In this document: in pieces, positions 35,898-48,589 of the stretch | Layout: every line of letters starts with the position of its first letter | Position numbering within the stretch: position 1 is the first letter of the stretch | NCBI RefSeq assembly: GCF_008831285.2 | Contig: NC_045142.1 | Span: forward strand, 21,579,354-21,643,353 | Direction of reading: 5' to 3' | Source: Nymphaea colorata | Lineage: Eukaryota; Streptophyta; Magnoliopsida; Nymphaeales; Nymphaeaceae | Length of the DNA stretch: 64,000 bases | Program-made: the position numbers and the translations under genes | The notes under the pieces: model-generated | What the model was told of the DNA's origin: nothing | Databases searched by the model: none | Seen by the model: the letters and a program-made list of their open reading frames with translations, nothing else

Positions 35898-38029
35898 GGA
35901 AGAGAGACAGCAGTTGGAAGACAGCAAGTGCCCTCAGGTCTGGTCGTCTGGCTGTTAATTGTTGGACATTTGGCTCCACTTGCTTGCATGACACAGCGGT
36001 GGGCTTGGGAGTAAGGGGAAAGAGTAGCGTCAGCTTTCACTTTAAATTAGAGTATTATATACGTTATCTTCTTATTTTCTAGGAAATGGGTTTAGATGGG
36101 CATATGACCACATGCAAGGCACTTGAGAAACATCAAGTGATAATGAGTAGGAAATGGGTTTAGATGGCCATATATGCGTCAAGAAGGATGGCTGGACCAT
36201 TGATGGACCCAGCCCAGTTTCTTGGATTGCTTTTTTGACAGGTAACTACTGGTCGAACAGAATGAGCAACCACTCGTTCCACAGTTTAGTTTTGTGAAGA
36301 AAAGACTAGTTCGCATGACCCATTCAGCACTGTTTGACTGGAAGGTACACAAGTCGGTATTGACCGGCATGAGCCGATGTCATTGGACATTGGTACGGGT
36401 ATAAAAAGGAAGGCCGAGGTCATCGCCTAAAATAACTCATGGAACTGGGAATAACATTATTGGTAAATAGAACTTGCATGTTATACTTTCACGATCAGTC
36501 GATTTAGAATCCACAGTTCAATTTTTTTTTTGTGGCTTTTCTATTTATTTTTAGATGTTTGTTTTATTAGATGATCACTTATTTTACATTTTTAGGATTT
36601 TTAAAATTTTTCTATTTATCCCTTTTTTCTTATTTTTTCAAACTCATTGTATTATTTCTTAAGAAAACCTCAATGTTTAAAACGTGAAGACGTTTTATCT
36701 TTTTTCTATGATCGAAACTATTATAAAGAACAATGAAGAAACAAAAACACATGCAGGACAAAGCATGTCCCACGCTATTATAGATAACCTAGCCCCTAAG
36801 TCACCCGCACCGGAATTGCATAGAATCGGGTGCGTACCGGACATGGGTGCAGGTCCGACTCACACTCGAGCCCAGTTAGAACGTCATATTATTAAATTAC
36901 TTATATAATATATGTTGTTATGATATTTTACTATGCAATGCAATTATTCAAGTATGTTACGTACATTAATAACTAAATTTTAATAATAATATATATATGC
37001 TTATTCTGTTATATATATAATAAATTAATAATAATAATAATAAAATAACCTCGCCACACCGTCACATCTAAATTTTTTATGATGTGCCACTCCGTCACAC
37101 GCACCCACACCCTGCCCTCAGGTGACATAGCCTGGCGTGACATAATGACTATGAACTAGCAAAAAAAAAGACTAAAAGCCCCTCCAATGAAAGGGAAAAA
37201 ATGCCCAAAGGTCGACCCTTCTTTTAATGTTACTGTTCTGAACGTTTAACTCAAAAATTAGTTAGATTTATTAGATATTTTAAAAGGTGTTTCATGAATT
37301 TACCTTCTTTTTTGCAGCAGATTCACAAAAACCCCAAGGACAAGTTCAAACATATAATTAGGAGAACAAGTCCAAGTTAGATTTATCCAACAAAGTTATG
37401 ATTCATAGCCTGAGGGCAGGGTGAAGCCAGAATTTTTTTTTCTTTTTTTTTATAGGGCACAAGTAATGACCATGGGGAGTTGACATAATGGGGTGGGGCT
37501 ACTCCATATAACTGGACACAAGTGATGTAACTTCAATACTAGATTAACATTTCAGAGAGTGAGTTCTATGGGGCATATGCCCCTGGAGACTACACATATC
37601 TTAGTGCTAGTGCGGGTGCATTTTTAGTATGATGTCATATAAAGATGACACCTTAATGCATAGAAAACAGTAGGTCTTGTATCCTAAGAGACGATAGGTT
37701 GGGTGAATGTTCCTCACGTTCACCACCTAAAAGCCATGTTTTTTTATTTTCTCAAGCTTGTTTGACGGGACAGAAAGTTGGTAAGATCTGAAACAGCTTA
37801 TAAGCTGAGGGCGTGGTCAATCTTTAACCATTTGCACAGCCTACTTATTTGGACCACTTAGAAGTTGCAATGAGTGCAATGAATTGTAGGGATGTTGTCT
37901 GAATGGTTGGAGTGTCTCTTAGTAACTCTCCCCGTTCGAACACAGGACATGTAAGTACTCTCATATATAAATTTGCGGATTTCATCTTCTGGATTTGGAA
38001 AGAAAATCCTCCGACTTCTCACAATACAT
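35898..38029. other. Intergenic DNA with small local repeats
   Basis: GAAATGGGTTTAGATGG occurs twice (about 36084 and 36151). 36180-36300 shares CCAT(T/C)GATGGACC...GCCCAGTTT(C)TT with 38935-38990 and 41200-41260, a third small dispersed repeat. 36770-37130 has GC-rich flanks around an AT-rich middle, like a decayed miniature element, but without demonstrable ends. No gene is seen. Confidence 0.4.
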
Positions 38030-38770
38030 ATAAAAGTCGCTAGTACTCACAATTTTCTCTAATAAGTAATCAGAGACGGTCAAAGGTCCACCACCACAAG
38101 TTCCGTTGCCCAAACTGTTACAGATCAAACTGGCCATCGTGTATTAGTTGTGCTTTTTAAGACATTGGTTGCTAGCATAATGGCCACAGAATGTGCCTAC
38201 ACTTTATTATAACTTTTACGATGGAATTTTCCATCGCTTTACATAATGTTTTATGTGACGGTCATATTTTTTGCTTAACTTATTAATGTCTTTTAACTTT
38301 ACAACTAACGGTGCTAACCCTCCACATACAATGATGGCTGTTTTAGCATGCACAGTGTAGTAGCTAGCGACATATTTTCGAATCCCTGACACATGTTTGG
38401 AACGGATTTTGGGATCACTGTCGAATATGGCATCATGTGAATGTGGCTAAAATTCAGAACATATAGTACTTGCTTAATGTTTAATTCATTGATTAAAACT
38501 TTGTGCTATAAAGAAGGCATTAATTGAAGCGATGTTACTTTTATTGAAAAAAGAATATGATGCTTTTATATTTTGTATTTTTAAAAACAGAATATTGTTC
38601 TTAACATGTTCCATCTAAGAGAATTTAAAAGCCTCAGCGCAGGTTACACAAAAGACTTTACCTTGAGGGGCATATCGTAGCTTGTCAAAAAGTTAAAGAG
38701 TCAAACAGAAACAGAGTTACTTCGATGAACATAGCGTAACTGGTCGAGTTGAGGGGCTGGTGAGAGTCAG
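38030..38770 (+). repeat. Diverged third copy of the 13.4-14.3 kb block
   Basis: Colinear and same orientation as 13410-14280 and 21580-22400. Shared segments include AATAAGTAATC...GACGGTCAAA, GTTGCCCAAAC, AATGGCCA(C/T)..GAATGTGCCTACAC, TAGCGACATATTTTCGA and GTAACTGGTCGAGTT. It has only one of the three local GCGACATATTTTCGA units found near 13750. No protease remnant was recognised immediately to its left. Confidence 0.7.
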
Positions 38771-39540
38771 GTCGAGTTGAGGGGCTTTGTGAGTGGTCAT
38801 CTATAGACATTTATAAATTGTGTTATTTTGTAGGAACCTGGGGGCCATGAGGTTGGGAATATGCTCACCTTGAAAGCAAATGAGAAACATCAAATAAAGC
38901 AATGGTTGTCAGGACAAAGATATTTATCTAAAAATCAAGCAAAGGTTGAACCATCGAAGGACCCAGTTTAGTTTCTTGGATCTGCTGCTGTGTTATTGTT
39001 TGACCGGTCAGGACAGGCCAAGCATGATGTCGGCAATCCCTCCAGTTTTCCAAAGAAAAAAGAACTTCTGGTCTTGACAGAGCGACATTATCTTCAACAG
39101 GTAGGCCTGCAGGACTCATTTGGCTAAGTGAACATTTTATGATTGTGTCATGAATCCTTTCAAAAATTGGGATAGATTCATGGAGCACTATAATTAATAA
39201 TTCTTAAATCAGACCCAATTTTTAGGGCAAATTCACGCAACACTCACAAAGTGTTCCTGCTGTTATACAAACCTTCATAAATATTTTAATTCTTTGGACT
39301 GAACATTTGTTTTGTGCACTAATGCCCAATATTCATATGACAGTTGCATGCAACAGTCCGGTTTGCGCCAGAAGTGTTTTTTAGAAGGCAATCAGTTCTT
39401 AGAGGTGATGTTAGCGACCATCAGTTTGTTTGATCGACTTTCAAAGGTGGCCATATATAATGAAAAAATCAGTTTTTCATAATGTGTTGGCTGCTAGAAT
39501 GATATATATAGAGGGACAAAATTTTGATATAGAAAGCATA
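38771..39540. other. Intergenic DNA
   Basis: No gene recognised. 38935-38990 belongs to the small repeat also present at 36190 and 41200. Confidence 0.4.
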
Positions 39541-40815
<1,275 letters not shown>

Positions 40816-42302
40816 GGGTCACATTTTTACTTGGAAACACAGTCACCAGTTTGTTTACTTGTGGTGCTATCCTCCAACGCTTCATTGGGTGATTCCTGCC
40901 CCAACGCATCCCTAGACCTTCCAAGCAGGATTAAAGCTAAGAATTCGCTGCCGACCTTTTCTTCGAATCTCTGAATTTGAACAAGGTGCTTGAGAATTAC
41001 AGGCATAGCCTCCCTGGCCGTGAAACATAAATAATTTGTATTTGTATCATTATAGAAAAAAAAAAACAATCTTGGAAAGTTGAGAAGACGCATATATAAC
41101 CTATGTATGATGCATAAACGTTCAGGTGGGGATCTGCCCATATAAAAAACATATAAATATTAAACATCAATCAAGAAGAAGTTTTACAGTGAGTCCGGCC
41201 ATCTAAAGAGAACAACTGGACGATCGATGGATCGAGCCCAGTTTTGAGAAATCCAGGACTTGTCAAATACAATGAGCAGCCATTGATTCAACAGTTTTGT
41301 TCTTGGAAAAGGACCAATCTCATTGGTTCGCAGTTTGAATGGGTCACCGCAAAACACAGTAACTTGTCGGTGGCAAAGCAAGATATTCACTGCTGACAGA
41401 AGGCCCTTCAGAGAATCAGTGGCCGAGGGATGCCACATGCTAATCAGCAAAATAGCTACAGAGCTTCGACAATGTAAACTAGTAATTTTTGTGTGCCTGT
41501 GTGGGCAATTTCCACACAAGTCCACACGTTCCTGCATGATTCTTGATAAATAGGAGTTGCCTATTGTGATACTTATCAGTCCTCCTTAATGATTCTTTAA
41601 TTATTCATACTCACATTCTGTTTTTCTCGTGTAAAAGTTGGTTGGAGTTTTCTCGTGTAAAAGTTGGTTGGAGTCAGCCGCTTTCAATTGTATTGGGGCT
41701 TCCCTTCTATACAAATATTTTTGTCCATTCCACTTTATACTATTCTTTGCAGTTTGCACCCATTTGCAATTTCTTATTTCGCAGAAAATTCATCAGAAAG
41801 CAGTCCTCACTTAGCAACACATGCTGATGTCAGTAACTCAGAGATGTACTGAAGGATCTAGTGTTTGATCCTACTTTGGATAAACTGGTCATATGTACAA
41901 TTTGTACACTGATGTGATTGCACATGACTACATGCAACAGGAAGAGCTCTCCATGAGCATGGCATTACTTTTTTGCTCCTTCCAAGGTGCTACATGCAGT
42001 TTATTATTGACAAGGGTATGTGTTGAAAATCTTTAATGCTGCCTAAGTTTCTTCTTCTGGTAGACCATCCTGTCAACAAGTCATTAGAAATTGATTGGGC
42101 ATCCTTATTTCTACTTTTTTTCATCAACACCTTTTTGTCCTTGCTCTATCATTAATGAAATTTATGGCACATTTCAAAAGTTGAACTAGCTTTTTAGCTG
42201 ATTTTCAATAACTAAATTTGAATAGAATGAATCCTTAAGAAAATTATATCAACCAGTGGCATGGACTTTTGACTTCATTATGTTTATAGTGAAAAAGAAA
42301 AT
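40816..42302. other. Intergenic DNA, no supported gene
   Basis: Open frames at 40827-41141 and 41184-41537 (minus) lack recognisable domains. A 24-bp sequence containing TTCTCGTGTAAAAGTTGGTTG is tandemly repeated at about 41625-41670. 41200-41260 is the third member of a small dispersed repeat (also 36190, 38940). Confidence 0.4.
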
Positions 42303-42886
42303 CTAGCAAACAACACAGACAAAGCTTATCGTGGGAAGCTTTTGTAAGGAACATTGTGTAATAGTAAAGCACATTATCTGCCAAACCTTGCATTCCACAA
42401 ATTCATGGCCTTCAATAATTACAATACTGGGAACATGCTTTGGAGGCGGCTGTAGCAATTCCTGTACTTCCTCCCACATCATTTTCACCTTCATTAGTGT
42501 GCTGTCAACATAAGGTCGCCTGCTTTTAGAACCAAAAGCTCTATTTCTCCTTTTATCTGGTGTCAAATCAGAGGTATATTTGGTTTTACCTGCTATGTTA
42601 TTCATAGACTTGGAATGGCAAAGGTTAACCAGGTCAATCCGCTTGCCTGATGAATCATTGTCTGACTCAATGTTTGCTTTTGAAGAAATATGAGGGAGAG
42701 CTGTTACAACTTCCTTGCATCTGTCTAACCTAATTGAAACTTCCCCACCAGTATGTTTCTCTAGTGACTGAACATCCCGTGAATAATTAACTAAGAACAA
42801 TCATAGTGACCAATTAGCACCGCAGAACCTTCAACATTTTTTGTACCTTCAACATTTTTTGTACCTTCAACATTTTTTGTAATCTG
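42303..42886 (-). pseudogene. Exon(s) of an unidentified gene, with a triple six-residue repeat
   Basis: The main open segment (about 42777 down to 42391, ending in HEFVECK before a GTTTGG donor-like site) is free of stops over about 130 codons and has normal protein composition. Readable pieces are SLEKHTGGEVSIRLDRCKE, TPDKRRNRAFGSKSRRPYVD and MWEEVQELLQPPPKHVPSIV. Just upstream, after a pyrimidine-rich TTCTTTTTTACAG acceptor (42886), the minus strand reads TKNVEG three times from an exact 18-bp triplication (42827-42880). It then runs into a stop in the same frame, so either a short (about 67-nt) intron or a frameshift separates it from the main segment. I do not recognise the family. No continuing exons were found either side. 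Confidence 0.4.
42827..42880 (-). repeat. Three exact 18-bp tandem repeats
   Basis: The 18-bp unit ACCTTCAACATTTTTTGT (plus strand) occurs three times without mismatch. Its length, a multiple of three, preserves the reading frame of the adjoining exon (TKNVEG per unit on the minus strand). Confidence 0.95.
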
Positions 42887-44579
42887 TAAAAAGAAAAATC
42901 ACCAAAATCAAACTTAAGATATATGCCTTACGTACTATGTAGAAAACAACAAATCAAGTCAGAGGATACAGGTAGGATAAACGAACAAATAAGAACTCAA
43001 ACGATAAGATATGGCTTGTTTCAAAATGGAAAATTAACGCATGGTTGGAAAAACAAATGTCTGTGTGGAACTTTAAAAACTGAACCTTAAAGATTTACGA
43101 AGAACTTTTATGAACATGCCAATGCAACAAATAATAAGTGATTCTTGTCAGAATTATCCAAACTCTACGCACTTTATGTTACATTATGATGGTTGGCCTT
43201 AAGAACATGACTTGTATAAGTTAGTCATCACTATGATGGACTGCAAAAGCCCATTTTTCAGCTCAAACATACGAGAGAAGACAATGAAGATGGTTGATGT
43301 GTGCTACAGGATTTTCTCTTAGTTGTCATATAAGTGTGTTGAACTGGTCCCACTTGAGAGTTGAGTACTTGAGTTCAATCCTGTGACTTTTCATATAATT
43401 TTCAAGTTCAGGTAGGTCTTGGCATTCATTGTACCAGCTGGTCTCATTTGAGAGCAGGTTTCTGTCCAGTGAGATTTCCATATCGTTTTCTATCTCAGGT
43501 GCTCCTAGCCTCCTAGGGACACCTTAACGTTGTCCTTTCCTTTCTAGTCTATTTTCTCAGAATTCCAAACCCAGAAATGTAGAAGAGGTAACTATGAATT
43601 GTGAAGCAGTTAGAAGGTCAAACATGCTTTAACACAAAAAAAATTGCGCCAGGAATCAAAAGCAGCAGATCTTTTAACAAAACCTGCTTCCCGAAAAAAA
43701 AAAAAAAAAGTCTAGGCAAAGTTCCGAAACATAGGAATTTTGTTGTCATAACAAAATCTACATTCTTGAAAAAATCTAGGCACTATCTCAGAAAACAGGA
43801 GCTTTCCTAAATTTTTGGACTATGAGCAGCAAGCCCAGCAAGCCCAGCAAGCTAGCAGGAAAAATAGTCTCGGTGACTGTTGGTAGCCAATCGCTACACC
43901 ACAAAATAAATAAAAGAAAACCTCTAGATTTCCAAAACATTGAACTTTCATCATTGTCATTATCAAGCCTTGGCCCCACCATCAAGCTTTGCCAACATAT
44001 TGGCAAACAAGTCATAACAAGGATATGGAAAAGCAATGAGAATGAAACAAGCCAGACCAAGTTAAGAAAATGGAAAAGCCGAAAAAGCAGTAACTGAGAA
44101 AGGTGAAGTAATCTTGGTCGCAAGGTATTTCAATCAACATTACTTATCACCCAAGTCTTTCATCGTTTCCTGCATTATTGTAACTCATTTGTCCTTTTAT
44201 TCACTTGCTCATGAAAAAAGAAATAGATGCATGAAAAAGAAGAAAAAGCGAACAGTTGATTCAAGATTTAATGTTGAGATAGAGGCTATCACGGCAATAG
44301 ATAGCATCTTTCAAGCTTAGGCATGCTTGCCCGAATGTCAACAGCTTGCCCGAATGTCAACAGCTCTCAGAAGGTCTTCGACTGAGGGCATGACCTCTGC
44401 CTGCAAACGAAAGAAAATAAAAAGGAAAACCCTTAAATCAAGATAGCACAAGGTACGGTCCAAAATGAGATCATTGCCTGTTACTAACATATTCATATCC
44501 TACGTTACCCTTGGCTCAAAATGGACAGCGTGGAGTGATTCAATCAAGGATCGTCAAACAGTGTCACACATCGATTTTG
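42887..44579. other. Intergenic or intronic DNA with possible exon debris
   Basis: On the minus strand, a segment after CTTTTCGTTTGCAG (about 44402) reads AEVMPSVEDLLRAVDIRAS. It is then disrupted by an exact 19-bp tandem duplication (GCTTGCCCGAATGTCAACA at 44325-44343 and 44344-44362); it may be an exon of the same broken gene as 42303-42886. The plus-strand frame at 43822-44097 begins with a Ser-Lys-Pro triple repeat and has no recognisable domain. A 15-A homopolymer lies near 43697. Confidence 0.3.
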
Positions 44580-44587
44580 CCTAAACC
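44580..44587. repeat. Left target-site duplication of hAT-like element
   Basis: CCTAAACC, identical to 44948-44955 on the other side of the element. Eight bases is the hallmark length of hAT-superfamily insertions. Confidence 0.85.
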
Positions 44588-44947
44588 TAGGCCTGGGCAT
44601 CGGGCCGGGCCAGGCCGCGGCCCGGCCGCTCAGCCCAGCCCGAACCCGGCCCGCCCAGCCCTCCCGACCCCCGGCCCTTTTCCCCCTCCCGACCCCCTTC
44701 CCCCCCCCCCCCCCCCCCCCCCCCCCTCCCATTGCGCTCCGATGGAGGAGGAGGGGGAGCCGCAAGGGAGACGGAGGAGGAGGGAGAGGGAAAGGGGGAG
44801 TGGAGAGGGGAGTGGGAGCAGAGAGGGAGAGGGAGAGCGGGAACAGAGAGGGAGACGGAGAGGCCGGCCCGGCAGCGGCCCGGGCCAGGTTTTCCCCGGC
44901 CCAGGTCCGGGTCCGATCGAGGTGGCCCGGCCCGATGCCCAGGCCTA
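44588..44947. mobile_element. Intact hAT-like miniature inverted-repeat element (360 bp)
   Basis: Perfect terminal inverted repeats of 25 bp, starting TAGGCCTGGGCATCGGGCCG at 44588; the reverse complement ends at 44947. Flanks are the perfect 8-bp duplication CCTAAACC. The interior is GC-rich: a C homopolymer of 27 at 44700-44726, then a purine-rich GGAGGGAGAGGG stretch to about 44865. There is no transposase; the frames crossing it (44511-45014 plus, 44587-45105 minus) are compositional artefacts, Pro/Gly/Arg-rich. It would need an autonomous hAT elsewhere. The CGGGCCGGGCC-type terminus resembles those of plant hAT miniature elements. The perfect TIRs and TSD imply a recent insertion. Confidence 0.85.
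44700..44726. repeat. Homopolymer of 27 C
   Basis: Uninterrupted C run inside the hAT-like element; unusual in an AT-rich plant genome and prone to sequencing-length error. It has potential to form i-motif/G-rich secondary structure on opposite strands. Confidence 0.9.
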
Positions 44948-44955
44948 CCTAAACC
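44948..44955. repeat. Right target-site duplication of hAT-like element
   Basis: CCTAAACC, identical to 44580-44587. Confidence 0.85.
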
Positions 44956-45910
44956 CAATAAGAGGCACCCTATGCTCCAAAGAATACAAAAAGACCTGCA
45001 AAAATTTAATGTGAGGAGAACAGGTTCAGCATGAGAATGTTTAGTAATTATATGCAGAAATAGCTCTCTACAGAATAGATAAAGAAGAAAACAGCAGAGA
45101 AACAAGTACAGAAAAATATCCCTTGTGTTAGAGTAATCATATCCTATCTACCTAAGCGACTGAGAGTGTTATATCTCTGTTGGGGAAGGATGTACGGCAG
45201 TGCAGAGCATGCAGTATGTTTTGGCTACAAATAGAATGTACACTTAGTCGGTGCCATTGCAAATGAAATGTTAAGCCACTACAAGAGGTTTGTGATCAGC
45301 ATGGTTGACACTCCTACACTGGCAGATGGAATAGTTCATACTTATGGACTGAAATTTGAGAATGACTTGGTCCCACAAACGAACTGCTGCTGTTTTTGAA
45401 CCACACAAACCTAAAGTTTAAAAAAAGAGTGTGTGTGTGAGAGAGAGAGAGAGAGAATGGAGACAAGAATTGGTTAACTTGTCCTCATAATGGTACTCTT
45501 AACCTCAAGATCAACACTACTCTTCAATACCATCAAAATAATACCCTTCACGAATCAAACTGAGGACATTGTTATAACACGTTAGACGTGAAATAGAATA
45601 AAGAGTTAATCTTTCAAAAATACGATTCAATTTTTATGAGCAATAAAGAGTTAATACTTTAAAAATACCATTCAATTTTTATGAGCAATTAAACATGTTG
45701 AACCTTCATTATCTTGTCAGACGAGCGAATATTAAGGACATCCCTAACCAGAATATTTAAGGACGTACGTTACAATTTTCAAGGTCGCACAAACTTAGAA
45801 TAGGATATATTCCATTCCACCCTCTTCCTTTATTTGTTGACAGAAGATCTGCCCAAGGTTTTCTGACGATTCAGGAGACCAAGGACCTACGGTATTATGA
45901 GAAAGATAAT

Positions 45911-45984
<74 letters not shown>

Positions 45985-46227
45985 TGTCCAACTTTATATT
46001 TCTCTTAGAAATCTAGAATTTGAAATATATTTTTGAAAATATATTTCTTAGAATAAAAAAATGAGAAAAATTTTTCTTATTCTCATTTTGATTTGTGTGT
46101 GATGACTGAGAAATATATTTTCAGAAATATATTTCTGTGTTTGATGATAAAAAAATATATTTTTAGATTTCCAAAAAATTCTTTTGATATAGTTTCTTAA
46201 ACACACAGATAAATAATATGATAACAC
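44956..46227. other. Intergenic or intronic DNA
   Basis: No gene recognised. Contains a short (TG)n(GA)n run near 45430-45457, a (TA)n tract at 45914-45958 followed by (GA)n to 45984, and an AT-rich AAATATATTTCT-rich palindromic stretch at 46010-46170 resembling a degraded miniature element. Confidence 0.45.
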
Positions 46228-46354
46228 TCCTGCCTTCACATCAGGCTTCATCCCAGCAGAAGCTGCATTGCACTCTTGTAAACAGAGTTCATTCAACCTC
46301 TTGATTGCTGAATCCAAACCATTGCCAGCATGCTTCAAGTGTTCTCTCAAGAAG
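46228..46354 (-). pseudogene. CUE-domain exon of a plant 'ubiquitin system component Cue'-type protein, frameshifted
   Basis: Minus-strand segment immediately after TTCTATTTTTCAG. In the first frame it reads LLERTLEAC. In the next frame it reads GNGLDSAIKRLNELCLQECN. Together these match the ubiquitin-binding CUE helix region of a plant protein family whose sequence there runs LLE-x-ALE-x-CGNDLDSAIKSLNEL. One extra base (plus-strand A at 46327) explains the shift. The segment continues ASAGMKPDVKAG to a weak donor near 46228. The family's N-terminal exon and C-terminal coiled-coil exon were not found nearby. It is therefore best read as an isolated, broken exon. Confidence 0.6.
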
Positions 46355-48100
46355 CTGAAAAATAGAATGCAAAGGATTGTTATTGACCTCTTTGGAATAA
46401 TAAATAGTAATTTAACTGTGCACATGTATGAGCTCTAATCCATGTCAAAAAATTTAACAACTAGAAGTAGCAATAAGCTGGTAGATGAATCCTAATATTC
46501 AAGCAATATCAAGATTAACAAACAATAAAACTTCCCAAGAGGTTTACTTCTATGACCAATATGTAAGCATTCAGAACTTAGAAGTGACAAGGCAACTTTT
46601 GGAAGGTGCTTCGAGACAGCAGTCATGAGAACAGAGGAAGCATGCCTGCACGTCCACTTCTACTCACTCTAAAATAATAAACATCCTAGTTTCCACCTGA
46701 ACAGCTTTTCCAACCAAAAGCTTTCCAAGCCAGAATAAGTGGCAACATTATTTGTTTACTAGTAGCAGCAGTGTTACTGGGTTAGAATAACTCTTGTAGT
46801 GGCATGCGATTGCTGGATGCTTCTGAATGAACATCTATTTGGGTCTTCCTCCTCTAGATGTCACTCAAATTTTGTCAAGGTCCTGATTCAGTCATACTCT
46901 ACATTCAGAAGACTATCCTTTCAATAAGTCCTCTGTCTGACTCTGATGCGGCATTCAGATTACCAGACAACTTGAGATAACACTTTGGTTTTCCATCAAG
47001 AAAAACAAACCAGAGACTCCAACAGAATTTTTTTTTTTTTTTAAGTTGTTGATTAGAGAACCTTGCGCAAACTGAGAGAAGAATGCGAAGATCAAGCAAA
47101 AATTTACAGTAGTAACTATCTTCTAGAAAGAATGCCATCAAAAATCACATATAAAACACGAAAGCAGCATTCTGGCAAATCTCATGTAACAGTTGCACAA
47201 TGGTAACAATTGGCCAGGATATAGTCTAACTTACAAGTATACACTTGAGAAAAGCTACATATTAGCCAAACATCACGTACAGAAAAGGTATCAATTATAA
47301 ATTCAACTCAAGCAACAACTTCCATTACGTCAATGGAGATTCATAAAACCCATACAAGACTCGTTTAACTCAAACATTTCAAAACAAAAGCTTCTAATCA
47401 GCAATTTATATCCATTTACCATGTTTGCAGATGCAAGTAGCATCTTTTCCAGTTATGAGAGAAGCTTCTCTTTCCGATGTTTCTGATTCAGATGACCAAT
47501 GAAGAGACCATCCTCATCATGCCAGTTCACCTACTAATAACAGCCATAGGCTCCATTTCTCATTTTGATTTATCTACCAGGCATAAAACCAACATCACCA
47601 AATCAGCTTCCAGTAAGCAGGCTTTCAAATAAATGTAATCATCGCCTCAGAGCCAGATTAGTTAGTAGAAAACGAAACCAGCCCCCATAAGCATATAACA
47701 GAGAGGAAATTCAGCATCAAGGAACACACTAGACAGGAAACTATCATCATTAATCTAGTGAAAATTTAACCAGAAGAGCTTCAATGCGACAAAGCATGAG
47801 AAGGTCTTTTCTGTCAAAACAACTATTCAGAGAAGAAATATAATTAAACAGAAAATGCGGACGGAAGACAGAATCAGTTCCAGTAAAAGGAGAAATGAAC
47901 TTCCTCAAATGAACTGAAGAAATCGCCTTCCACAACAACACAAATTCAGATGATTTTAAGGGGAAATGAAATCGATGAAAAAACATGCTACTACTGCAAC
48001 ATGCCGGAGGCAGAGAGATGCTTAAAGAAACAAATGAAAAGGCGAAAAACAGAGTGGAAGAAAAGGGGAAAGAACTAAAGAAGGGGGACTCACCGTGATG
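46355..48100. other. Region without supported coding sequence
   Basis: AT-rich with scattered short frames; no recognisable domain on either strand. Near 48092 the minus strand has a CATCACG|GTGAGT sequence, a strong splice-donor context, preceded by GC-rich DNA. A non-coding first exon of a minus-strand transcript is possible. Confidence 0.35.
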
Positions 48101-48195
48101 GTCTGCAAATTGCAATCAAGCAGCAGGTGGGAGTTTTGTCTGGCAGATAGTTAGATCTGCAAATTGAAATCGAGCAGCGGCAGCAGGCAGGTGGA
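48101..48195. repeat. Local imperfect tandem duplication (about 52-bp period)
   Basis: GTCTGCAAATTGCAATCAAGCAGCAGGTGGG at 48101 is repeated imperfectly as ATCTGCAAATTGAAATCGAGCAGCGGCAGCAGGCAGGTGG from 48155. Confidence 0.7.
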
Positions 48196-48219
48196 CCATG
48201 GGCTGCAACTGGAGGGAGC

Positions 48220-48400
48220 TCAGCAGTCGGCAGCCTTGCTCTCACGCCTCGCGGTTCCCTCGCTGGCACTGGTGTTCACGCACAGGTCCAGGCATCCAGC
48301 GATGCCATCACGTCACCACTCGAGGAAGAAGCTCAGGGTCATACCCGAATCGACGACGGTGCCACTGTTGTCGAAGTTATCGATCATCCAAAGGCCCCAG
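48220..48400 (-). pseudogene. GC-rich fragment of a nepenthesin-like aspartic protease (second catalytic motif)
   Basis: The minus strand reads WMIDNFDNSGTVVDSGMTLS, then FFLEW and a stop. This matches the C-terminal catalytic block of plant A1 proteases (GGTVVDSGTTLSFF), with the active-site Asp-Ser-Gly present. After two stops it resumes as GIAGCLDLCVNTSASEGTA, matching the later FDLCxNVS block. No first catalytic half was found. Its GC content is far higher than that of the CDR1-like pseudogenes at 11-13 and 19-21 kb, so it is a different family member or a captured fragment. It is flanked by GA-rich low-complexity DNA (48400-48520). Confidence 0.55.
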
Positions 48401-48589
48401 ACGCAGGGAGGGAGTCAGGGAGGGACTAGGGAGGGAGCGAGAGGGAGGGAGACAGGGGAGGCAGCGAGAGAGAGATGAGGGTGAGTGGCCGGAGCAGGAG
48501 AGTGAGAGTGCGAGGGAGACAACGAGGACGAAGAGGTAGCGGCTGCGGCTGCGTGAGGAACTCGCGGCAGAAGGAAGGAAGAGGCAGCA

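Noticed and set aside
35094-36040. Long Cys/Ser/Leu-rich minus-strand frames (up to 277 codons)
   Set aside because: Generated by the 228-bp purine-rich tandem repeat; overlapping frames are open in several phases and show no domain.
43822-44097. 91-codon plus-strand frame starting with Ser-Lys-Pro repeats
   Set aside because: No domain, no splice or promoter context, and candidate exons in the area are on the other strand.
44511-45105. Long Pro/Gly/Arg-rich open frames on both strands
   Set aside because: They arise from the GC-rich interior of the hAT-like miniature element and its poly-C run; frames are open on both strands because of composition.
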